This document shows, one piece after another, positions 26,278 through 34,697 of a stretch of DNA of 64,000 nt; position 1 is the first letter of the stretch, and every line of letters starts with the position of its first letter. The position numbers were made by a program, and so were the translations under genes. The notes under the pieces were generated by a model, which was not told where the DNA came from, made no database searches, and saw only the letters and a program-made list of their open reading frames with translations. Source of the DNA: Granulicella pectinivorans (GTDB taxonomy: Bacteria > Acidobacteriota > Terriglobia > Terriglobales > Acidobacteriaceae); NCBI RefSeq assembly GCF_900114625.1, contig NZ_FOZL01000001.1:248001-312000 (forward strand), read 5' to 3'.

Positions 26278-26316
26278 GACAATCGGACTGTAGCTGTGTC
26301 ATTTTGCCAATGTCAA
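26258..26316 (-). promoter_or_regulatory. Promoter and LacI-type operator O4 of the GH38-ROK operon
   Basis: On the minus strand: -35 TTGACA (26311-26316), 18-nt spacer, -10 TACAGT (26287-26292), then the dyad TTGGAATCGATACCAA (26258-26273) at about +7 to +22, overlapping the first codons of the GH38 gene. Confidence 0.72.
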
Positions 26317-26386
26317 GAAAATACTGAAGCGCACTTTTCTTCTGCCGTCGTGGTCGAGAAAGGCAGCATCGTCTTCTTCGCTCTTC

Positions 26387-26447
26387 TTGACGAGGCTGCG
26401 CAACAGGATGCATCGTGGACCACGCCCGAAATGGTATCGATTTCCAT
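26387..26447 (+). promoter_or_regulatory. Orphan promoter-operator module O5
   Basis: TTGACG (26387-26392), 18 nt, CATCGTGG, then ATGGTATCGATTTCCAT (26431-26447). The 30 or so bases from GCATCGTGG onward are nearly the same as 13765-13800 in front of TonB receptor 2, but no plus-strand gene follows. It may serve as an auxiliary operator for GH38 or be a duplication remnant. Its half-site spacing is one base longer than in the other operators. Confidence 0.55.
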
Positions 26448-26484
26448 GTAGAGCGAATGCAGCAGAAATGAATTGTCCGTTGTG

Positions 26485-27432
26485 CTAAGACACAACATTC
26501 ATGGGCGCGCCATCAAGGAATGCCCGTACGTTCTCCACCGTTGTCTGCATAATTCGTTGCCGTGCTTCAAGTGCTGCCCACGCGATATGAGGCGTCACCA
26601 AACAATTCTTTGCCGAGAGCAGAGGATTGTCTGCTGACGGAGGCTCGCTCGACAATACATCCACCGCCGCACCCGCCAGCACCCCCTTCGCCAGGGCGGA
26701 GGCCAGGTCGCCTTCGTTCACCAAGCGTCCACGCGCCGTATTGATCAGGAATGCCGACGGCTTCATTCGGGCGAGCAAATGGGAATTTACCATGCCATCG
26801 TTCTCGGTCGTCAGCCCGCAGTGCAGCGAAACGACATCCGCCTCCGCAAATAAATTCTCCAGCACGCGATACCCCTGCGGGACATCCTCATATGCGCGGC
26901 GGCTGTTATAGATGACGCGCATTCCAAACGCTTCCGCGAGTGCCGCCACACGCCGCCCGATGCGTCCGAAACCGACAATCCCCATCGTCTTGCCATACAG
27001 CTCAATCTGTGGCGTTCGGCAGAAGGTCCAGTCCACGCAGTTCGTCCACGCGGCGTCGCGCACTGCGTTCGCATGATCGCCCACATGATGGCACAGTTCC
27101 AGCAGAAGCGCCATGACATACTGCGCCACGGTGTTGGTCCCATAGTCCGGGACGTTCGATACCACGATGCCCCGCGCCCTGGCCGCAGCGACATCCACCA
27201 CGTTGTACCCCGTCGCCATCACGGAGACGAACTTCAGTTTCGGCAGGCTTTCGATGACCCCGGCAGGTAGAGCTGCTTTATTCGTCAACACCACATCGGC
27301 ATGCGAAGCGCGAGACAGAATCTCCGCAGTGGTCGAGCGCTCGAAGATCGATACATCCCCAAAGGCTTCCAAGGCGCTCCACGGGTTATCCCCGGGATTC
27401 AGCGTGTACCCATCCAGCACCACAATCTTCAT
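26485..27432 (-). CDS. D-2-hydroxyacid dehydrogenase (NAD-dependent)
   Basis: Oxidoreductase of 315 aa that interconverts 2-keto and D-2-hydroxy acids. The Rossmann signature is GFGRIGRRVAA, followed by the catalytic arginine in INTARGRLVNE, a glutamate in LSSEPP and the catalytic histidine in TPHIAWA. I prefer the ATG at 27432 (MKIVVLDGYTLNPGDNPW, a typical start for this subgroup, with GGGGAAG upstream) over two nearby upstream starts. It is the last gene of a presumed TonB - hydrolase - aldolase - dehydrogenase operon and might reduce an aldolase product such as pyruvate, hydroxypyruvate or glyoxylate. A small hairpin spans its stop codon. Exact substrate unknown. Confidence 0.87.
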   Translation of the reverse strand: MKIVVLDGYTLNPGDNPWSALEAFGDVSIFERSTTAEILSRASHADVVLTNKAALPAGVIESLPKLKFVSVMATGYNVVDVAAARARGIVVSNVPDYGTNTVAQYVMALLLELCHHVGDHANAVRDAAWTNCVDWTFCRTPQIELYGKTMGIVGFGRIGRRVAALAEAFGMRVIYNSRRAYEDVPQGYRVLENLFAEADVVSLHCGLTTENDGMVNSHLLARMKPSAFLINTARGRLVNEGDLASALAKGVLAGAAVDVLSSEPPSADNPLLSAKNCLVTPHIAWAALEARQRIMQTTVENVRAFLDGAPMNVVS

Positions 27433-27511
27433 CGCTTCCCCCATCCGCTTCCCAAGCATAAGAGCGCGGCCCCTATGGAGCCGCGCTTGTTTTTCTTATT
27501 CTGACTCATCT

Positions 27512-28345
27512 TTAGTAGAACGTGCTCTGCTCGCGCGGCTTGTCTTTGATGCCCAGTGGCTCAAGCAGATGCTGGGCTCCAAGCTTCATCAGGCCAAGCT
27601 CCGTCACAGACTGAAAGAACTGAAACCCGTCGGCATGAAAACGCTTTACATCCGCCGCACTCCCGGCTGGACGGCCAAGCCATTTCCCATGCCGCTTGGC
27701 GGCCGCGACAATTTTTGCGATTGCCTCATCGAGCAGAGGCTCATCCTGGCGTCCGCGCAGACCGAGCGAGAACGATAGGTCGCTGACCCCGATAAAGATC
27801 ACATCCACACCCGGGGTCGCAGCAATCTCCTCAATCGCGTCCACTCCCGCAGCCTCTTCAATCACGCACACGACGAGTACGTTCGCGTCGGCGGAGTCAT
27901 AATAATTCCCCATTGCCGGCCACGTTGAGACCGCCAGCCCAGCTCCGGATCCTCTCCGTCCAAACGGTGGGTAGTGGCATCCCTGGGCCGCAACCGTAGC
28001 ACGTTCCGGCGTCGACACAAACGGGAAGATAACGCCCTGCACTCCCTGGTCCAGCACCCGCTTCGCCATCCACACTTCGGCCCACGGCACCCGCGCAAAG
28101 ACGGGCGCCGGAAGCCCACGTGTTGCCATCACCATGTTCCGCAGCGATTCCAACGACAAGGAGGAATGCTCCATCTCAGCCCAAAGAAAGTGAAAGCCCA
28201 GCGTGGCAGCATATGCCGCGGTCTCAAGGTTGTTCGAAGTTACCGTCATACCGATGACATACTCGCCCGCCTTCAATCGCTCACGGACTACGCTCCATGT
28301 ATCGGGAGACGCCGGGTGTACTGCAGCCATGTACTCCTCCGCCAT
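27512..28345 (-). CDS. HpcH/HpaI-family class II aldolase
   Basis: Metal-dependent aldolase of the 2-keto-3-deoxy acid type, 277 aa, expected to cleave a keto acid to pyruvate plus an aldehyde. Landmarks are FLWAEMEHSSLSLES (histidine base), RVPWAEVWMAKRVLDQGVQGVIFPFVST (barrel strand with conserved Arg and Gly) and VIFIGVSDLSFSLG. Relatives act on 2-keto-3-deoxy-L-rhamnonate, 2-dehydro-3-deoxyglucarate or 4-hydroxy-2-ketoheptanedioate, so the substrate cannot be named. It starts 3 nt after the upstream hydrolase gene with an AAAGGAG site, indicating tight coupling. Confidence 0.85.
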   Translation of the reverse strand: MAEEYMAAVHPASPDTWSVVRERLKAGEYVIGMTVTSNNLETAAYAATLGFHFLWAEMEHSSLSLESLRNMVMATRGLPAPVFARVPWAEVWMAKRVLDQGVQGVIFPFVSTPERATVAAQGCHYPPFGRRGSGAGLAVSTWPAMGNYYDSADANVLVVCVIEEAAGVDAIEEIAATPGVDVIFIGVSDLSFSLGLRGRQDEPLLDEAIAKIVAAAKRHGKWLGRPAGSAADVKRFHADGFQFFQSVTELGLMKLGAQHLLEPLGIKDKPREQSTFY

Positions 28346-28348
28346 CGG

Positions 28349-30838
28349 TCAGTCTCCTTTCTTCGGGACAGGCTTCAGCATCACTTCCGCCAACTGGCAT
28401 CCGCGGCCATTGCCGCCGAGTCCCGTTTCGCGCGTCCACGTCAACCGGAGTTCGCCACCTGCTGTCGCGGCACGCGGCACCGCAAACGTCTGCGGAGCGG
28501 GAGGCCATGGACGCAACTGCAGTGGATGAATCTCAAGCGCATCGTTCGCCATCAACTTCGTCTTCACGCCGCGCGAATCGCCGGAAATCACCACCTGCAG
28601 GACATACTCCACATCCGGATCGAGTCCCTTGTAGTGCATCTTTAACGGGGCCTCGTATAAGCTCTCCGCCCAGTGCTTCCACGCCATCGGTGCATTCGCC
28701 CCATAGTGATCGGGATAGCTGGTTCCCACATGCGGTGACCTCCGGAAATCGAAATCGCCTTCCACCTCTTCGATCACGAGGTGTGGCCGATTGCCCACGT
28801 TGCCCAACTCATCATAAAAGCCGCCCGGGCCGGGATTCGTGCGATCCAGCAGCGCGCGAGTCGCGGCAATCTTCTCCTCCTGATCTTCGATCTTGCTGAT
28901 TGCGCCGAGCTGCTTCAGGAAGTACGGTCCGTCCGTAACGGGATGATCGATTGTATCCAGGGGCGCGCCGCGATCGACCGCTTCTCCCTGGAAACGCTCC
29001 ACGGCAAGCTGTTGATGAATGCTCTGCAACAGCGCGTAGCCAAGTTCCGCGATCCGTGTTCGCAGGGCCGGGGCCACCGGCTGCAGTGTGCTCTCGCGCA
29101 GCGTTCGCATCGCGTCCTCAATTAGATTCTGCGGATCGATGCCGTTCGCGGGCTCCCTCGCCGGGACCGCTCCGATCCCCCACGGGACCGATGCGAATCC
29201 GATGTCCTCGATCCTGCCAAGTATGCTCTTCGCCTTCGCCAGTTCGCCGCTCTCGAACAGCAGACGCTGGCGCACATAGGCATCGCAACATGCACGGAAC
29301 ATCGCCTGCTGCCACCGCCAGTTCTCGAGCAGGAATGGAGATGCGCTCCGCTCAATCGACATGAACTTCTGCAGTGTCACATCCACCAGCTCATTCGCCG
29401 CCAGCGGTCCGAGCCAGTTGTTCTCCAGGTCCAGTAGCCCCTGGGCAAAGCCCGAACCATCTTTGGCGCCGATGAAGTAGCGCCCAAAGTCCCGCATCGC
29501 GTCGGTTGCCGTCATATTCGGGTCCCACGCCAGCAGGCTCCAGAGGAACTTGTTCGCATCGTCGTTACAGCCTTCCGAGTAGCTTACAAAGCCCGATGTG
29601 TACTTCAGCTCCGAGCGCAGAATCGCCGCCTCCGCTTCAGGCCTCGGATTGATGATCTCGCGCCCCTCCGTCAAGGCATACGCAATGTCCCAGTTGTTCA
29701 TCGAATACTGCGACTGGATGCTGTGCGTGATGTCCGGATAGAACCGGATTGGATACTTCGCTGGAAGCGCTTTGCGCAACTCTGCGATCGAGCTCCGGTT
29801 CTGCGGTCCAAACACAATTCCATCCAGCCACGTCTGCGTGTGCGGCTCGTTCACCATCGTCTGGAACTCCACAAGCCACTCTGCATTGAACGACTGCGGC
29901 GACATCCACATCTGCACCTGGGGGTGTGTCTTGCGCAGGTTCGCCTTCTCCTTTTCAAGGAGCGGCAGCATATACTTCGGCTCGGTATGCCCAGGGTCGC
30001 CACCGGGAACAAATACGATGTCCAGCCGCGGCATATCATGCATGACGTCTGCCCAATCGCGAATTTCCGCTTCCAGTGTTTGCTTGTCGCTGTAGTCCCT
30101 GGCCATCGCGGGATACCAGATCGAAACATCCAGCCCGTATTTGTCGCAGATCCTCGACATCTCGATCAACATCTTCTTGGGATGAATCGGAAAGTGTGGG
30201 CTATCCGAAAGATCATCGGAGATTGGAGGCAGCAGCTCCACTGTGTTGGTGCCGAAGATCGCCAGCTCACGAATGTATTGGTCCCACATTTCGACCGTCC
30301 ACGCATCGTACGCGTTCGTCTTCGGACGATAACCCAACTGATGTCCGCGAATCGCGTAGTGCGGTGAGCTCGTCAGGTTCAGCGCCTTCCGATTCACGGC
30401 AACGGTACGCCGCTCCAGCGAACACAGGCGCAGCAGTTTACCGGCACCAAAGATCAGTCCCCGCTCATCGCTTCCACAAACGGCGATCCAGTCGGGTCCG
30501 CTGGCAATGGCATAGGACTCCACAGGCAGCTTCGAGGCCTTCGCCGCCACCGATGCCACGATGCTTCCCAGACTATGCCATGAAGCCCGCGTTCCCAGGT
30601 AGATCTTTACCGAGCCTGTCGAGCCAATCGTCCACTCCACGCCGCAGCGCTTCATGATCTCGTCGACCATCATCTCTGCCGCGACCTGCTCCCGCTTTGC
30701 TGGCTGAGCGGGCAACACCAGGGAGACATTGTTCAGTTCCGTCCATCCAGACTCGATCGCATGCAGTAATCCGGCCCGGCCCATTCCGGAGATGACAACC
30801 GTGGCTGCTGTCCCTTGCAGAAATGATCTACGCTTCAT
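28349..30838 (-). CDS. Tat-exported glycoside hydrolase-like protein (GH67-N-like)
   Basis: Large secreted protein of 829 aa. The start MKRRSFLQGTAATVVISG is a twin-arginine-like signal with an AAGGAG site 8 nt upstream of the ATG at 30838. Residues about 40-110 resemble the alpha/beta N-terminal domain found in front of alpha-glucuronidases and hexosaminidases. A probable TIM barrel follows (AIFGTNTVELLPPI, DIVFVPGGDPGHTEP, YPIRFYPDITHS), then a helical region and a C-terminal beta-rich domain. I cannot place it in a GH family: GH67, GH84 or GH20-like are all possible, and catalytic residues are not identified. Operon partners suggest its product is an acid or deoxy sugar derivative. Confidence 0.6.
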   Translation of the reverse strand: MKRRSFLQGTAATVVISGMGRAGLLHAIESGWTELNNVSLVLPAQPAKREQVAAEMMVDEIMKRCGVEWTIGSTGSVKIYLGTRASWHSLGSIVASVAAKASKLPVESYAIASGPDWIAVCGSDERGLIFGAGKLLRLCSLERRTVAVNRKALNLTSSPHYAIRGHQLGYRPKTNAYDAWTVEMWDQYIRELAIFGTNTVELLPPISDDLSDSPHFPIHPKKMLIEMSRICDKYGLDVSIWYPAMARDYSDKQTLEAEIRDWADVMHDMPRLDIVFVPGGDPGHTEPKYMLPLLEKEKANLRKTHPQVQMWMSPQSFNAEWLVEFQTMVNEPHTQTWLDGIVFGPQNRSSIAELRKALPAKYPIRFYPDITHSIQSQYSMNNWDIAYALTEGREIINPRPEAEAAILRSELKYTSGFVSYSEGCNDDANKFLWSLLAWDPNMTATDAMRDFGRYFIGAKDGSGFAQGLLDLENNWLGPLAANELVDVTLQKFMSIERSASPFLLENWRWQQAMFRACCDAYVRQRLLFESGELAKAKSILGRIEDIGFASVPWGIGAVPAREPANGIDPQNLIEDAMRTLRESTLQPVAPALRTRIAELGYALLQSIHQQLAVERFQGEAVDRGAPLDTIDHPVTDGPYFLKQLGAISKIEDQEEKIAATRALLDRTNPGPGGFYDELGNVGNRPHLVIEEVEGDFDFRRSPHVGTSYPDHYGANAPMAWKHWAESLYEAPLKMHYKGLDPDVEYVLQVVISGDSRGVKTKLMANDALEIHPLQLRPWPPAPQTFAVPRAATAGGELRLTWTRETGLGGNGRGCQLAEVMLKPVPKKGD

Positions 30839-30964
30839 CGTTCCGATCTCCTTGTAAAAGTGAGGCACGGTTTGGGCCGCGCCCTCCCAAAAAAATCACC
30901 TGCAGGTTCGGTTCTGAGGGTGGTGCCATTCCATGAGCTGAAAGCTTTTGGTATGGCCCGTACA

Positions 30965-33900
30965 TTACCAGTGGAACCGAAGGGCAAACTGCAACTGACG
31001 CGCCGTCGCTCCGGGTGCCAACGCCGAGATCTTCCCCGCCGCTGCCGATCCGATGCTATTCCCCGGGAACGAAAAGTTTGCCGTGTTGGCAATGTTGAAG
31101 AACTCAGCACGGAATTGCATGCCCAGTTCGCCCTCGATGTGGAAGTCTTTGTGAAGACCGGCGTCGATCGTCTGGTACATCGGCCCGATGAGAATGTTAC
31201 GACCCGCGTTGCCGAACGAGTATTGTGCAGGTGCCACAAAGCAGGTGATGTCGTAATAGGCCGCGAGCGTCCGCTGACCAGCAGGTTTGGCTCCGTTGCA
31301 TACGCGATTCGGCCGAAGGAAGGTTCCGGTATTCGCCGAAGCATTCGACGACATCGACACCGAGAACGGAGCCCCGCTCTGCAGGGTGACGATACCGGTC
31401 AGATCCCATCCGCCGATTGCGCCGTCCACCAAAGCATTGGTATGGTTTGCGTGCTGGCGGCCACGACCGAACGGAAGCTGATATACCGGGCTGAACGTGA
31501 AGCGGTGACGATGATCAAAGTCGGACAGGCCGTAATCCGCCGAGAGATTGCGTGGGTTCTGAATATTGATGCGCGATTCGCCTGAAGAGGAGTTGCCACC
31601 CGATCCCTCATCCATACTGCGGCTCCACGTGTAGGCTGCGAGATACTGCAGCCCATGCCATGGGCGCTGTTCCGCCGAGAGTTGCAGCGCGTTGTAGCTC
31701 GACACGCCGCGGTTTTCCCATGCTGAAATCGATGAATAGGCGGCATACGGCTGCCGAGCCAGTACGGCCCCAGGACCCGGGATCGCGACGTCCTCGTTCA
31801 AAGCGATGCCGAGGTGTCTGCCCATGGATCCGACATACGACCCACGCGCTACGAGCGAGTTGGTCACCTGGCGTTCCAGAGTCAGGTTCCACTGGTAGAC
31901 ATATGGAGTCGGATTCCGCTGCGGGAAATACACCACCGTCGGCACGTTCGTCGCCGAAGGTGTCAGCGGAATACCCGTCGAAGTCGACAGGCACTGGTTC
32001 ACGCCGTCGCATGTTGTCGAGAACGTTTGCGCGAAGGGGTAGTTGAGAAAGAGGCGTGCCGACGATCCCGTTCCCTGCTCATCAAAGAAGTACGCGCCGA
32101 AGGCGGAGCGTATGACATTCTTGTCGCCCAACTTGTACGCGAGGCTGACACGAGGGGTGAAGTTCAGCTTACGGGTCTGAATGATGCCGCGGCTGTACCC
32201 ACCCTGATTGGCAAGAGCAATCGTTCCCGTTCCGCCGGGTACCGACGCGATGACTCCGCCATCCGGGATGAAGTTCGACTGTCGATCCTTGCGGTCGATC
32301 GGCGAGGTGAACAGGTCGTATCGAACTCCGACGACCGCCGTCAACCGGGGCGTCAAGCGCCACGTATCCTGCGCAAACGCACCGATTTCGTTGTAGCTGA
32401 TGTACGGTGTCCCCTGCGGCAGAATCGACTTGGTCGAACTCACTGGGATGCCTAACAGGAAGTCCGCAAAACCCGAGCCGCCCGTCCCGGAACCATTGTT
32501 CGTGTAGGCACCGGTGAAGCTGAGCGCGCCGGACGGCGCGGAGAGCTGGTTGAAGCCGAAGTTGTTGTGGACCACGCTTGCGCCAAATCGGAAGGCATGC
32601 GCCCCAACGTTGTAGAGCAGGCTATCCGAGATCTGAATCGTGTTCTGAGGCACAATCTCCGGCTGGAAACTTGCGCTGTACCCGCTGAAGCCCGAAATCG
32701 ACAGACTGGCAAGACCCGTTCCATCGGTATTTGAAGCGGTATTCGCGCCCAGAAGACCGAGCGCCGCGGACGTGTTGTATCCGGTATCGAGCGGGGACAC
32801 GCGCAGTATGAAGCGTGTGAATCCGAGTGCGAGTTCGTTGACAACGTTCGAAGAGAACATGTGCGTTTCCTGCAGAGTCGCCTGCATCGACGGCGCATGG
32901 TTGTTCCGGTTCGCTCCGGCAAACGCAAGCGGATTGAAGGCACCGCCGGTCAGCACCGGAGTCTTGGGAAAGCTCACATCGGCACGACCGTTCGTGTACT
33001 GCACAAACATGCTGTCTTTGGGAGAGGCAACGTAATCGAAGCGTACATCGTACTGATGCTGAACATTGACCTGCAGATTGTTGTAGCGGAAGTTATTGGC
33101 ATTGCCGGCAATGTTGGCCTGCGGCAGAATCTGCAGCAGCTTCACCGCCACGGGGTCAAACCGCGAAGGATCGATCTGGTTTCCCGCAAACGGCGTACGG
33201 CTCTTGGTTGCCGCGACATACGTTGCGGGGTCATACACGTTTGCGAAGCCAGCGAAGTTCCCTGCCCGCATGGCAGCCGTTGGCACGCTCGTAATGGCCG
33301 TAGGAGCGGTGTGCGTAATCAACCCCTGATAGTCGGTGAAGAAGAACAGCTTGTCCTTTACGATAGGGCCGCCCAGCGCTGCACCAAACTGGTTCTGCTG
33401 AAACGGTGGCTTGGCTGCGTCGAAGTACCCACGAGCATCCAGCGCCGAGTTACGAATAAATTCAAAGACCGCACCATGAAATGCGTTGCCTCCCGAGCGT
33501 GTCACGACATTCACCACCGCGCCGCCCGCTGCGAACTGCGCGTCCGAGTTGCCGATCTGCACCTTGAACTCCTGGATGTCTTCCAGGTTGGGGAATACCT
33601 TCGCCGTACCGACCGACTGATCCACGTCATTGATGCCGTTGATCATGTACAGGTTGAAACTGCCGCGAGCACCATTGGCGGTAATGGACGTACCCGCCCG
33701 CTGCGTTTCATTACCGCTGCCCGTCGCACGCACACCGCCCACCGCGCCTGAGTTCACGCCCGGTACCAGAAGTGCCAGTTGCGAGAAGTTGCGCCCGTTC
33801 AACGGAAGCTGTACCACCGGCTCACGAGAAATTACGTTGCCCAGCTCGCCGGACTCCGCATTCAGCAGCGGAGCATCACTGGTGACACTCACAGTCTCTG

Positions 33901-34309
33901 TGACCTGCCCGACCTTCAAGGTAAAGTCCTGCCCGAGGGTCTGTCCGACCTGCAGGGTCATCCCACTGCTTAGGGCGCCCTCAAAGCCAGGTGCCGTCAC
34001 CTTCACGGAGTATGAACCCGGCTTCAGGAAGCCGGCCGAGTAGTAACCGCTGTTGTTGGTGACGATCTTCGTCGAGACGTTCGTCTGCTGTTCGACGATG
34101 TTCACGGACGCGCCGCTGACCACCTGACCCTGTGCATCGGTGACGCGCCCGGAGATCGTTCCGGTGGAGTTCACCTGCGCCTGTATGGGAGAGACAAGTG
34201 TCAGGAGTAGGGCAAACATCGCCATGATGCGCAGGAAGTGCTGTGAGTGTGAGATACGCACGTGGGAGACCTTTCCAGAGAGGTAGCGGCTGTTGCGTCG
34301 ATTTTTCAT
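30965..34309 (-). CDS. Oar-type TonB-dependent receptor 3 (GntR locus)
   Basis: Outer-membrane receptor of 1114 aa. A signal sequence (FLRIMAMFALLLTLVSPIQAQ) precedes the carboxypeptidase-regulatory-like domain (TGTISGRVTDAQGQVVSGAS), the plug with LPLNGRNFSQLALLVPGV, and a barrel ending RFHW. The start is the ATG at 34309, which has AAGGCG upstream; the GTG at 34324 is less likely. Its promoter overlaps a GntR-type operator (34404-34411). It is the first gene of a four-gene minus-strand operon with the GH67-like protein, HpaI aldolase and dehydrogenase, so its ligand should be the substrate of that hydrolase. Only a very short ACCTGCAGGT palindrome before T7 lies at its 3' end, so read-through is plausible. 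Confidence 0.9.
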   Translation of the reverse strand: MKNRRNSRYLSGKVSHVRISHSQHFLRIMAMFALLLTLVSPIQAQVNSTGTISGRVTDAQGQVVSGASVNIVEQQTNVSTKIVTNNSGYYSAGFLKPGSYSVKVTAPGFEGALSSGMTLQVGQTLGQDFTLKVGQVTETVSVTSDAPLLNAESGELGNVISREPVVQLPLNGRNFSQLALLVPGVNSGAVGGVRATGSGNETQRAGTSITANGARGSFNLYMINGINDVDQSVGTAKVFPNLEDIQEFKVQIGNSDAQFAAGGAVVNVVTRSGGNAFHGAVFEFIRNSALDARGYFDAAKPPFQQNQFGAALGGPIVKDKLFFFTDYQGLITHTAPTAITSVPTAAMRAGNFAGFANVYDPATYVAATKSRTPFAGNQIDPSRFDPVAVKLLQILPQANIAGNANNFRYNNLQVNVQHQYDVRFDYVASPKDSMFVQYTNGRADVSFPKTPVLTGGAFNPLAFAGANRNNHAPSMQATLQETHMFSSNVVNELALGFTRFILRVSPLDTGYNTSAALGLLGANTASNTDGTGLASLSISGFSGYSASFQPEIVPQNTIQISDSLLYNVGAHAFRFGASVVHNNFGFNQLSAPSGALSFTGAYTNNGSGTGGSGFADFLLGIPVSSTKSILPQGTPYISYNEIGAFAQDTWRLTPRLTAVVGVRYDLFTSPIDRKDRQSNFIPDGGVIASVPGGTGTIALANQGGYSRGIIQTRKLNFTPRVSLAYKLGDKNVIRSAFGAYFFDEQGTGSSARLFLNYPFAQTFSTTCDGVNQCLSTSTGIPLTPSATNVPTVVYFPQRNPTPYVYQWNLTLERQVTNSLVARGSYVGSMGRHLGIALNEDVAIPGPGAVLARQPYAAYSSISAWENRGVSSYNALQLSAEQRPWHGLQYLAAYTWSRSMDEGSGGNSSSGESRINIQNPRNLSADYGLSDFDHRHRFTFSPVYQLPFGRGRQHANHTNALVDGAIGGWDLTGIVTLQSGAPFSVSMSSNASANTGTFLRPNRVCNGAKPAGQRTLAAYYDITCFVAPAQYSFGNAGRNILIGPMYQTIDAGLHKDFHIEGELGMQFRAEFFNIANTANFSFPGNSIGSAAAGKISALAPGATARQLQFALRFHW

Positions 34310-34380
34310 GGTTCGCCTTCGCACTCGTCCGGGGTTGAAAGATTCGTCCCGGCAAAGGGTAGGGATTTTGACTCGACGAA

Positions 34381-34411
34381 ACTATACGCACGCGCATATC
34401 GGTTGTCTACA
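34381..34411 (-). promoter_or_regulatory. Promoter of TonB receptor 3 with GntR operator G1
   Basis: Minus strand: -35 TAGACA (34404-34409), 17-nt spacer, -10 TATAGT (34381-34386). The dyad TGTCTACA (34404-34411) covers the -35 box. Confidence 0.72.
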
Positions 34412-34590
34412 CATGAAATACATAAATTTCCTATTCGACACCAGGAGACTTTAAAAACGCAATCTGGAAGAGGGCGGAAACGCTACCACATGTCGAAATC
34501 TTTTCTCCAAACCACATCAATAGAACATCTTACAGACGCTACGATCCGGAACGGACTCGCCTCCCTTCGCGAGAAGTGCGGATCGGTTTT

Positions 34591-34600
34591 ATGTCGACAT
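34591..34600. promoter_or_regulatory. GntR operator G2 (autoregulatory)
   Basis: Perfect palindrome ATGTCGACAT, about 100 nt before the gntR start, overlapping its presumed promoter region. Same core as operators G1 and G3-G6. Confidence 0.65.
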
Positions 34601-34697
34601 GCTGCATACTTTATGTTTTGACCAAATTCTCCGGGAATCACGCACATGTTGTGTATGCTGCTTCTTGTGCGCAATCTTTCTCTCTCGTCGGAAACCA

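Larger units (their letters stand above)
34310..34697. other. Divergent intergenic region between TonB receptor 3 and gntR
   Basis: No gene seen. It contains the receptor promoter with operator G1, a perfect ATGTCGACAT (G2) before gntR, and extra partial TGTCGA/TCGACA matches near 34437 and 34489 that may be half-sites. Confidence 0.6.

Noticed and set aside
26479..26496. Hairpin GTTGTG-CTAAGA-CACAAC as a terminator
   Set aside because: Only 6 bp with no T tract and overlapping the stop codon of the dehydrogenase; too weak to list separately.
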